Positions 8,780 to 17,800 of a stretch of 64,000 nucleotides of DNA are shown here, in pieces; positions within the stretch are counted from its first letter, which is position 1, and every line of letters starts with the position of its first letter. This DNA is from Candidatus Alloclostridium intestinigallinarum (lineage in GTDB: Bacteria > Bacillota > Clostridia > Christensenellales > UBA3700). Location: contig CAJFJA010000002.1 of NCBI GenBank assembly GCA_904382605.1, forward strand, positions 186,001-250,000, in the 5' to 3' direction. A program made the position numbers and the translations under genes. Below the pieces are notes generated by a model. That model made no database searches, had not been told where the DNA came from, and saw nothing but the letters and a program-made list of their open reading frames with translations.

Positions 8780-8809
8780 GAATAAAAACGCGGTGCTTTG
8801 CGCATAATT
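8780..8809 (+). promoter_or_regulatory. Candidate SigG-type promoter of sigG
   Basis: GAATA (8780-8784), an 18-bp spacer and CATAATT (8803-8809) match the Bacillus SigG consensus GHATR-N18-CATNHTA except for the last base. The position, about 30 bases before the sigG start, fits autoregulation by SigG or activation by SigF, whose promoters overlap in sequence. Confidence 0.5.
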
Positions 8810-8838
8810 TCTTCGTTTGAAGTACATAAGGAGGAATT

Positions 8839-9612
8839 ATGAACAAGGTAAACTTATGTAATTTGGACACGGCGCGGCTTCCGCGCCTCACAAACGAAGA
8901 ATGCGAACGGTTGCTTGAAAAAAGCGCGGCGGGGGACAAAGAGGCGCGTGAAACGCTGGTAATGGCGAATATCCGCCTTGTGCTCTCGCTGGTACAGAGG
9001 TTTAAGGGCAAGGCAAACAGCGACGATTTGTTCCAGGTCGGCATCGTCGGACTGATGAAAGCGATCGACGGCTTCAATCCCGCGTTTAACGTGAGGTTTT
9101 CCACATATGCCGTGCCCATGATTGTGGGCGAAATAAGGCGATTCGTAAAAGAAGGGACGTCAATCAAAGTCAGCCGCAGTATGCGCGACATAGCTTATAA
9201 AACGTTAAAGGCGCGCGAAGAGATGTCGGTGGGAAGGAGCGAACCTTCTCTTATGGAAGTGGCGGCGGAAATAGACGTGCCGTACAGGGACGTGGTAACG
9301 GCGCTCGACGCCGTAAGCGAACCGATATCTTTGCAGGAGTGCGTTTACGGCGAAGGCGATGACAGCGTAAGTCTGCTGGAACAGCTGGGCGACAAACGCT
9401 GCTGCGAAGACAGGTGGATAGACGACATATCCATAAAAACCGCGCTCGAAGAGCTGCCGGAAAGGGAAAAAAGGATAATCACTCTGAGATATTTCAAGGG
9501 CAGAACGCAGACGGAAATATCCGAAATCATGGGAATATCCCAGGCGCAGGTAAGCCGGCTCGAAAAAAGCGCTCTGGCGTATATCAAAGAATTTGTAATA
9601 GATAAGTATTAA
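8839..9612 (+). CDS. sigG: RNA polymerase sigma-G factor
   Basis: This is the late forespore sigma factor. The 257 residues show the SigG N-terminus (VNLCNLDTARLPRLTNEE, compare EICGVDTSKLPVL in Bacillus) and region 2 (NIRLVLSLVQRF, DDLFQVGIVGLMKAIDGFN, FSTYAVPMIVGEIRRF). Region 3 has SIKVSRSMRDIAYK, and region 4 has PEREKRIITLRYF with the HTH ISQAQVSRLEKSAL. There is no pro-sequence, as expected. AAGGAGG ends 4 bases before the ATG. It follows sigE by 130 bases that hold a candidate SigG promoter, and a terminator lies at its 3' end. Confidence 0.97.
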   Translation: MNKVNLCNLDTARLPRLTNEECERLLEKSAAGDKEARETLVMANIRLVLSLVQRFKGKANSDDLFQVGIVGLMKAIDGFNPAFNVRFSTYAVPMIVGEIRRFVKEGTSIKVSRSMRDIAYKTLKAREEMSVGRSEPSLMEVAAEIDVPYRDVVTALDAVSEPISLQECVYGEGDDSVSLLEQLGDKRCCEDRWIDDISIKTALEELPEREKRIITLRYFKGRTQTEISEIMGISQAQVSRLEKSALAYIKEFVIDKY

Positions 9613-9619
9613 GTCTCCA

Positions 9620-9650
9620 CCCTCCGCATAAGATATGGCGGAGGGTTTTT
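9620..9650 (+). terminator. Terminator after sigG whose 3' arm is the ymxH ribosome site
   Basis: CCCTCCGC (9620-9627) pairs perfectly with GCGGAGGG (9638-9645) around a 10-base loop, and TTTTT (9646-9650) follows. The next base is the A of the ymxH start codon. GGAGGG in the 3' arm is also the only Shine-Dalgarno for that gene, so the folded stem would hide it. Confidence 0.85.
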
Positions 9651-9935
9651 ATGATATCCGATCTTACTTTTTGCGAACTAAGGGAAAAAGAGGTGGTAAA
9701 CATCACCGACGGCAAGAAATTGGGGCGGATTCTGGACATGGCGCTCACTTGTTCGGGAAACGTCCTCGGCATAATAGTGCCGGGCGAAAAGAAGTTCTTC
9801 AAGAACATATCGGGGGACGAAAGCATCTTCGTTCCGTGGAAGAACATCGTCAAAATAGGCGAGGACGCCATTCTGATAGAGCTTGGCGAGCGTTCGGGCG
9901 GAAACGTAGTGTGTCCGGCGCCGCGCGACTGCTGA
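9651..9935 (+). CDS. ymxH: YlmC/YmxH-family PRC-barrel sporulation protein
   Basis: The 94 residues match the YlmC/YmxH family: MISDLTFCELREKEVVNITDGKKLGRILDM, then a region ending FVPWKNIVKIGEDAILIEL. The PRC-barrel fold is inferred. The gene commonly follows sigG in spore formers, but its role is not well defined. The start codon directly abuts the U-run of the sigG terminator, and GGAGGG in the terminator stem, 5 bases upstream, serves as ribosome site. Expression therefore depends on read-through or on a promoter within sigG. Confidence 0.88.
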   Translation: MISDLTFCELREKEVVNITDGKKLGRILDMALTCSGNVLGIIVPGEKKFFKNISGDESIFVPWKNIVKIGEDAILIELGERSGGNVVCPAPRDC

Positions 9936-9942
9936 AAATTTA

Positions 9943-9971
9943 TTGCACAAACGAAAAAATAGTGATATAAT
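9943..9971 (+). promoter_or_regulatory. SigA promoter of nrdR with extended -10
   Basis: TTGCAC (9943-9948), a 17-bp spacer and TATAAT (9966-9971), preceded by TGA, form an extended -10. The nrdR start follows 23 bases later with an AGGAAA ribosome site. Confidence 0.85.
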
Positions 9972-9994
9972 ATAGAAAAAACGAGGAAAAAGTT

Positions 9995-10459
9995 ATGAAG
10001 TGTATATATTGCGGCTGTATGGACAGTAAGGTAATAGATTCCCGTGTAAACGAGGACGGCACGTCTATCCGCCGCAGGCGCGAATGTACGGCGTGCGGCA
10101 GGAGATTCACCACCTACGAAACGGTGGAATTCACTCCGGTCATGGTTGTCAAAAAGAGCGGCTGCCGTCAGGCTTTTTCCGCGCAAAAGGTAAAACAGGG
10201 CATTATGAAGGCGTGTGAAAAGCGCCCGGTAGCCATGCAGCAGATAGACAATCTGGTTGCGGACATAGAAAAGCGCGTGGCAAATCATCTCGATCAGGAA
10301 ATCACGTCCGATGAAATCGGTGAAATGGTCATGGACGGACTGAAAGAAATAGACGATGTCGCCTACGTCCGTTTCGCGGCGGTCCACAGACAGTTCAAGG
10401 ACATAAACAGCTGGTTGGACGAGATAAACGAAGTGCTCAAGAAAAAGCAGGGTAAATAA
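9995..10459 (+). CDS. nrdR: Transcriptional repressor of ribonucleotide reductase genes
   Basis: NrdR senses ATP/dATP and represses nrd operons. The 154 residues have an N-terminal zinc ribbon (CIYCG and CTACG pairs, residues 3-34) with the DNA-binding RRRRECTACGRRFTTYE. An ATP-cone follows (PVMVVKKSGCRQAFSAQKVKQGI to about residue 140). Length is normal. It has its own promoter and terminator, so it is monocistronic. No nrd gene is in the window. Confidence 0.97.
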   Translation: MKCIYCGCMDSKVIDSRVNEDGTSIRRRRECTACGRRFTTYETVEFTPVMVVKKSGCRQAFSAQKVKQGIMKACEKRPVAMQQIDNLVADIEKRVANHLDQEITSDEIGEMVMDGLKEIDDVAYVRFAAVHRQFKDINSWLDEINEVLKKKQGK

Positions 10460-10485
10460 TATCCCGTTATTCGGTAAAATCGTTA

Positions 10486-10508
10486 AAGGACCTGTACGGT
10501 CCTTTTTT
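10486..10508 (+). terminator. Rho-independent terminator after nrdR
   Basis: AAGGACC (10486-10492) pairs with GGTCCTT (10498-10504) around TGTAC, followed by a T-run to 10508. Confidence 0.9.
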
Positions 10509-10584
10509 AATTACTTATTCTCCGTGGAATTGTACAAGCCTACAACGACATAAGTATATTGCAGAAAGAAAAGGCGGTGTATTT

Positions 10585-11283
10585 ATGTTTTTAAGCGGTA
10601 TTTTTGCTCTGCTGGGCAACATTTTCTTCTTTACGGGATACGTAAAAAACAAAAACAGTTTTCCTCTTCCTCTTTCGCCCGAGAAGGAAAAAGAACTTAT
10701 CGAAAAAATGTGGAAGGGCGACAAATCGGCGCGCGACGAACTTGTCAGCCATAATATGCGCCTTGTCGTGCATATAGTAAAGAAATATTCGGGGTATAAC
10801 GACAACGACGAACTCATCTCCGTAGGGTCGATAGGTCTTATTAAGGCGGTCAATACTTATTCCGACGGCAAAGGCACGCAGTTTGCCACTTACGCCAGCA
10901 AATGTATCGAAAACGAAATACTTATGACCTTGCGCGCAAGCAAGAAATATAAGGGCACGCGCTCGCTGTTCGAACCGGTCAGCAGCGATAAGGACGGCAA
11001 CGAAATCACTCTTATGGATTTGCTTGAAGACAGCACGGACGTCATAGACGAAGTGGAAAATTCACTCGTGCGCGAAAAGTTGTATAAAGTGGTAAGGGCG
11101 GCGCTCGACGCGCGCGAATACGAGATAATAAAACTGCGTTACGGTCTTGAAGGCGTGCCGGCGCAGACCCAGCTGCGGGTAGCGGAAAAATTCGACATAT
11201 CCCGTTCCTACATATCGCGCATAGAAAAGAGGGCGATAGAAAAACTGCGCAAGTATATCCGCCAGAACTCGCTTGACTTTTGA
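10585..11283 (+). CDS. sigK: RNA polymerase sigma-K factor (pro-SigK), uninterrupted
   Basis: This is the late mother-cell sigma factor. The 232 residues start with a hydrophobic pro-sequence (SGIFALLGNIFFFTGYVKN) like that of Bacillus SigK. FPLPLSPEKEKELIEKM, region 2 ([45 protein letters not shown]) and a region 4 HTH (ISRSYISRIEKRA) follow. The frame is continuous, with no skin-like element. Its protease SpoIVFB is not in the window, but SpoIVB, which signals to it, is. The rnpB -35 box lies within its last codons. Confidence 0.94.
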   Translation: MFLSGIFALLGNIFFFTGYVKNKNSFPLPLSPEKEKELIEKMWKGDKSARDELVSHNMRLVVHIVKKYSGYNDNDELISVGSIGLIKAVNTYSDGKGTQFATYASKCIENEILMTLRASKKYKGTRSLFEPVSSDKDGNEITLMDLLEDSTDVIDEVENSLVREKLYKVVRAALDAREYEIIKLRYGLEGVPAQTQLRVAEKFDISRSYISRIEKRAIEKLRKYIRQNSLDF

Positions 11284-11301
11284 GCCGCGCGATGGTAATA
11301 T
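11273..11301 (+). promoter_or_regulatory. SigA promoter of rnpB
   Basis: TTGACT (11273-11278), a 17-bp spacer and TAATAT (11296-11301). The -35 lies inside the sigK coding end. The predicted start, 7 bases after the -10, coincides with the first base of helix P1 of the RNase P RNA. Confidence 0.8.
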
Positions 11302-11307
11302 GAAAGT

Positions 11308-11628
11308 CCCAGATAATCGGATGGCCGCACGCAAGTGAGGAAAGTCCGGACACCGTAAGGCAGAGTGCCGGCTAACTACCGGTTAAGGCGACTTAAAGGA
11401 AAGTGCAACAGAAATAAACCGCCTGCAACGCAGGTAAGGATGGAAAGGCGAGGTAAGAGCTCACCGATTCCGCGGCGACGCGGAATGCCCTGTAAACCCC
11501 ACTCGGTGCAAGAGAAAACGACTTTATGCGGCAGCCTGTCGCGTCGGAAAATCGCTTGAGCGCGTCGGCAACGCCGCGCCTGGATAGATGGCCATCGTAA
11601 ACAGAATCCGGCTTACTGATTATGTGGG
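11308..11628 (+). ncRNA. rnpB: RNase P RNA, bacterial type
   Basis: This is the catalytic RNA for tRNA 5' maturation. The conserved P4 5' strand GAGGAAAGTCCGG lies at 11337-11349, and the 3' partner ACAGAATCCGGCTTA lies near the end (about 11601-11615). The CCTGTAAACCCC and AAACGACT regions are typical. The ends were set by helix P1, where CCCAGATAATC at 11308 pairs with GATTATGTGGG ending at 11628. The length of about 321 bases is at the short end for the class. The upstream promoter and downstream terminator fit these ends. Confidence 0.95.
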
Positions 11629-11635
11629 AACTTAT

Positions 11636-11657
11636 AAGGCGGCGTTGCCGCCTTTTT
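11636..11657 (+). terminator. Rho-independent terminator of rnpB
   Basis: AAGGCGGC (11636-11643) pairs with GCCGCCTT (11647-11654) around a 3-base loop, and the T-run ends at 11657. The following 200 bases up to 11857 hold no clear signal apart from a GAGGG ribosome site. Confidence 0.9.
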
Positions 11658-11857
11658 GATTATATTCCACAATATTATTTTAGAAAAACGACTGTTATAC
11701 GTCGGTTACTTCCCGTATTTGCGGCGTGTAACGCTTTGCGCTTTTCTGCGGCGGCGCAAATCGGCGTTGCCCGGCGTATATGCGCCGGCGGAAGACTTTG
11801 CGGGCGGATCCCCGTATAAGCAGGCGTGCGCCTGTCAATAATTTTTCCGAGGGAATT

Positions 11858-14800
11858 ATGGTATATTATCTTATAATAGCAGCTTTGGCGCTTTGTTTTA
11901 TGTTGCCCGCGCTGGCGTCGCTTAAAAGAAGGCGGCGTTACGCGGTGATTGCACGCGCGGACGAAGAGGATTTACAGCTGAACGTCGTATCGCTTGCCCA
12001 GTCAATGACCGTCCGTGACAAAACGGGGGCGGGCATACCCTACCGCGAAACGATGGCGCGGATAAGGCGCGCTTTCCGTCTGGTAAAACGCAAAGTAAAG
12101 GACGGATACGCCCTGGAAGAGTGTGAAAAGTGGCTATACGAAAACGGCAACTTTCTGTTGACCAATGCGTACAGGACGGGCATACTGCGCCTGAACGCGC
12201 TTCCCAGAAGCGGCGGAAAGATAAGAGCGGTCGCGCTTGCGCATCTGCTTACATCGCTCGACAGATGCGTTGCCGACGCGGATAAATGCGCGCGGCAGAT
12301 AAAACTTTTCAACAAATACGCTCCGCTTACCGGAAGCGAGGTATTTTCTCTGCCCGCGGCGTTCGCATATTCGCTGCTAAGGCATATATCGCGTATGTGC
12401 AGCCGCATAATTTTAATAAATAAAGCGGAAAAGTACGCCGGGACGGACGACAATTTCGACATATCGCACGCAAAATTACCCGGATATACCTATTACAGTA
12501 AACTTTTGGGCAAACTGTCGGGAGAAGAGCGGACGGAAACGGGGACTGATAATGCGGAGATAACGTTCGGGGTGTATCTTTCGGATACGGCGGTTTTGCT
12601 GTCCAATGCGGTAAAATCGCTTAAATCTCTGCCGGATACGTTCAATCTGCCTTTCATGCTCGGCGTATCGCCGGCAGGAGAGATATTTTCCCGAGATGAA
12701 ACGTACCGCAGTATGGACGATATTTCAAAGCGGCTTTATCTCGACGCGCTTGGCGCGCTTGCGGAATATGCAAATATGTCGGAAAGATACTGCGCGGAGC
12801 AGATATTGCTTTGTTCGCGTGTGCGCGGCGTACACTTCGGAGAACTGTTATTTGAAAGCCGACGGAAAATTTACAGGCTGTTAAAGGGTAAAAAGACGTC
12901 GCTATACGGCGGGGAAAACAGGGCGGCGGTATTCGGGGCGGCCGTTTTCGCGTTGGATCTGGCAATATCGTGCGTGGCGGCAGTACTTATGAACGGGGCG
13001 GCGCTGTCCGTGTGTACGTTCTTTGCGGTATTTTTCATCGCTTTTAAGCCCATAGAATACCTTGCGGTAAAAACGATATCCGCTTTTCTTCCGCGGCGCA
13101 GTATTCCGCGCCTTAAACTGAATAGCATACCCGAACAAGGGCGCGTTTTAACCGTTATGTCCGCGGTTTTGTCGGACGAGGCCGAAGCGAGGGCGGCGCT
13201 TGAAAATATTAAAAGTATCCGTGCCGCGAACAGGGACGACAATGCCGGATTCGTGCTTCTTGCAGACTTCCGCCCGTCCGACAGCGAGCGCGAAGAAGGA
13301 GACGAACGCATTATACGCGCGCTTTCCGCCGCCGAGGGCGAAAGCGATATATTCGTACTTGTCCGCAAGCGCAGTAAATGCGGCAAAACGTGGTCGGGAA
13401 GAGAGAGGAAGCGCGGAGCGATAGAAGATATGAATTCGCTCCTTTTACGCGGCGATAAGTCGCCGTTCGAATATATCAGCCGCCTGCCGTTTACTCCGGT
13501 GTACGTTCTTTTGCTCGATTCCGACTCGATTCTTACTGTCGGAGGAGTGCGCAGGGCGGTAAGCGCCGCAATGCATCCGCTGGCAAAAAAATACGATATT
13601 CTTTCGTTCGGGTGTAAATATAAGCTGTCATCGCTCGGAACGCTTTATTCGGTCAGATATCTGCACGAATCGGGAGTGGAAGAGTATTGCGGATATTCCG
13701 ACTTTTATTACAATTTGTGTTCGCAGAGCGTATTCTGCGGCAAGGGCATATACAATCTGCGCCAGTTTGACGAAAAATTAAAGGGAACGCTGCCCGAAGG
13801 AAGGGTGCTCAGCCACGACATAGCGGAAGGGGCGCTGACCGTATGCGGCTCGGCGGGAGATTTCGTATATGAGGACGCTCCGCCCGCGTTTGCCCCTCAG
13901 GCGCGCAGGTTGGAAAGATGGCAAAGGGGAGATTTACTCTTACTGCCGCTCGCATTCAGGCGCAAATGCCACCCTCTGTACCGGTATATCATATTGCGCA
14001 ACATAGTTGCGATATTCGCCGCGCCTGCGGCTTTTGCCGCGGTAATTGCCGTATTGGCGACGGGAAACATACCGTTGGCGATAGTCACGGGGGTATGTCT
14101 TATGGCTCGTCCGCTTGCGGAAGCGGGATTTTCCCTTTATTCGCTTGCTGAAGGCGTAAGGACAAGATACGCCGTCGGCGGTTTTTTGAGAAGTATAGCG
14201 TACGGGATAGAAGATATAATATTGCTTCCGTTCAACGCATTTTCCGGCCTTGCGGTAGTAATAAAGACGCTGTTCAGGCTGGCTGCGCATAAGAATTTGC
14301 TCGAATGGCGCACGTTTGCTTCGACTCTGCACGATAAATGCGGCGCTCATTTTGCGCAGATTTCCGGAGGAGCGTTCACTCTCGCCGTGCTTGCCGCGAC
14401 TCTATATTTTTCCGTTGCCGTGCCCGTGTACGCCGCGGTCTGCGTTATATACGCCTGCCTGCTGGCAACGGGCAGTATTGAATTCGCGCCCGAAAAAGCA
14501 GACGTAAAGGATAAAGCGTTTTTGCGCGGCGTTGCGTGTGACACTTACGCTTACTTTACCCATATGCGCGGGCAAAGCAAGCTGATTTCCGACAATCTGG
14601 CGTTTGAAACAGGGGTTAAAATAGCCGGAATGACTTCGCCGACCAATTTGGGCATGGGTATTCTGTCGCACGTATGCGCCGCAGAATGCGGCATAATCGA
14701 AGACGAAGAGGCGGTTTTGCGTATAGCCCGCGACGTGAACGTTCTTGAAGGATTGCCGGTATGGAAAGGAAACTTTTTCAACTGGTACGACCTTGACGGC

Positions 14801-17800
14801 AAAGTGAAGCGTCCTGAATACGTTTCGAGCGTGGATAACGGTAATCTGGCGGCTTGTCTTATCACGGCGCGCGCTTTTTTGGAAAAGCACGGAGAGAGGC
14901 TTCCCGCGATAGACGGGATACTCGGCGGTATGCGGCTTGAAGAGCTGTTCGACAGGTCGAACGGCAGATTTTTCATCGGATACAACCTTGAAAGCGGTAC
15001 GTTTGAAGGGCATTACGATATGATGGCGTCGGAAGCGCGTATTCTTGCTTATATCGCCGCCTGTTCCGTGAATATTCCCGCGTGGGACGGACTCAGGCGC
15101 GATCTTATTTCCGCCTGCGGCAATATGCTGGTATCGTGGGCGGGGACGGCGTTCGAATATCTTATGCCGCAGATTTTCTTTGAAGACAACAGATTTTCGT
15201 TGCTTACGCATTCGTGTAGGGGCGCGTGCGCGGTGATGCGCGCGTCCTCATGCAGGGGAGTGTTCGGAATAAGCGAAAGCGGCTGTTACGACTTTGACGA
15301 CGGCGGAAATTACAGGTACGGGCAGTTCGGCGTAAGCACGCTCGCGCTGAAATCCACGGCGGATATGTGCGTAATATCTCCTTATTCTTCCGCCATGATG
15401 TTGAAATATATGCCGAAAAAGGCGGTGGAAAATCTGAAAAAACTCAAAAAACGCGGCGTATACGGTAAATTCGGCTTTTTCGAGGCGATAGACTATACCG
15501 CGGGAGGCAGAATAGTTTGCAGTTATATGTCGCACCACCAGGGAATGTTGCTTGCCGCCGTTACCAACGCGATGAAAGATAACGTCATATCAAGGTATTT
15601 TATGTCCGACAGCGAGATGCGCGGCGGAGCGTTGCTGTTACAGGAACGCGTGCCCGAAATAAAATGCGCGAAAAAGCCTAAGGCGGATTTCGTATATCCG
15701 TTGCGGACTGAGTTTTTCCGCAGACAAGAGGGAATATCGCAGCCAAAAGCGGCGCTTCTGAGCGCGGGCGAATATTCGGTTGCGCTTACCGAAAGCGGCT
15801 GTTCCGTTTCGCGTTGGAAGGGAATGGATATCAACAGGTGGAGAAAAGACCCGTCGTTGCCCGACGGCGGCTTTTTCACGGTCAAAAGCGGGGGTGTCGT
15901 GTTTTCTCCGACTTATATGCCCGGAAGAAACTCCGGCGACAAATACGCCTTTTCGTATACTCCAGAATACTGCGAATACGAAAACTTATCGCAGGGGTGC
16001 AGTCAGAAGGTGTTTTTACTCACGGGAATTGCCGGCGAGATGAGAAAACTTACGATTAAAAACACGACGGAAAAAGTAGCGACCTATGAAATATCTTACT
16101 ACGAACGTCTTGCAATGGCGGACGGTGAAGAATACGCTTCGCACCCGGTATACGCGGATATGTTCGTCGGCGCGGAAAAAGACGGAGAAGCCGTCTTTAT
16201 CACAAAACGGGCAAAGTCGGCCGTCGGCGACAGATACATGGCGTTCAGGCTGTTCGGCGGCGGCGATACCGAATATTCCTGCAGCGCGGCGGACGCGGCG
16301 GGAAAAGGAAGAATATCTCCATCTTTCGGCGACGTAATGTATCCGTGCTTGAGCGCCGTCTGCCGCATAGCCGTGTCGCCGGGGGAGAGCAGGGATATAT
16401 ACGTCGTAAAAGCCGTTGATACCGATAGAGAGAAAATCAAAAACTTCATGGAAGATATGGACGGGGAAAATTATTTCGGCTATTGCGAAAAATGCGCTGG
16501 ACTGTCTTCTTTGCGCACTCGAAGGTATCGTGCGGAAAATGAGGTAAACGAGCTGTTGGACGCTCTGGCGCCCCAACTTTTATACGCAATACAAAGTGCA
16601 GAAAAAATACACTATTATAATCTTGCGGGAACGGTAAAGATTTTCGCACTTGACTACGAGAAGGATTTTTCTATGGCGGAAAGGGCGATATCAGCCGTTT
16701 TATACCTGAATTTGTGCGGTTTGAAGTGTAAATTGCATATCGTTTTGAGTACAAATGACGAATATTACGCGCAAAAGCGCGACCGCCTTCTGCACAACAC
16801 GCGTATGGGCAATATAGAAAAATTGGATATAGTGCACATAACGGACATAGATGAATTTGCCGCGCTTATCCGGTCAAAGCCCGTCTTCTTTTTGGATGAA
16901 ATGAAAAAGCGCAGGCAATCCGACGATAAGGAAAACGCTTGCCGTGCAGGCTTCAGAAAGGCTGTCTGCGAGCATACCGACAAACCGGAGAAGTTGCTTG
17001 AAAGCGGATTCGGGTATTTTACCGCCGGCGGCGATTACGTCGTTACTTCTCCGCCGCTTCTGCCTTACTCCAACGTTGTCGCCGACGAGCGCGGCGGATT
17101 CGTTATTACGGAAAACGGCGGGGGGTTCACTTTTTCGTCCAATTCCTGCGAAAACAAAGTATCCGTCTGGTTCAACGACCCCGTCGAAGACTCTCCTTCC
17201 GAAACGCTCACACTGTTTACGGGAGAAAAATATCTCCGTCTGAACAAACTTCAGCCGGGCGGCTATGTGCGCCATTCCCGCGGCGCAACGTGCTTCGTAT
17301 GCCGCGCCGAAGGGTTGGACTGTATGCTGTCTGTCGGAATAATAAAAAGGGGCTTAGGGAAAATATACCGCCTTAAGCTGGCCAACACGGCAGGGACCAG
17401 CTCGGATATAAAACTCGTATTCGATATAAAGCCGCTTCTAGGCAGATTGCCGCATCCGTCCGCCGTCGACGTAAGAGCCGCGGGCGACGGTATAGTGGCG
17501 GAAAATTCGGTTACGGGACAAAAGGCGTACCTCTCCTGTCTGCAGGGGGCGCAGGCTTTCTGCCGCCAAAGTTATGCGTGCGCCGTTTCGGGGGAAAGGC
17601 TATATCCCGTTGTTTCGGACATAAACGTCTGTCTTGCGCGTCTTGTCGCGCATTGTGTTTTACCGGCGGGCGAAGAAAAAGTATTCGATTTTCTTATAAC
17701 GGAAAGCGAAGAACTTTTCGCCTCTTTGAAAGCGGAGGACGTTTTGCCTGAAATGGAAAAACAGGCGGATACGTTCAAATCATTGAATAAAGTATCTGTC

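Noticed and set aside
10528..10560. SigE/SigK promoter or SpoIIID site (GTACAAG, CATAAGTATA) before sigK
   Set aside because: Each candidate has mismatches at key positions and no proper partner element.
11658..11857. Riboswitch or small RNA between rnpB and the giant gene
   Set aside because: Only short weak stems are present and there is no recognisable aptamer or terminator.
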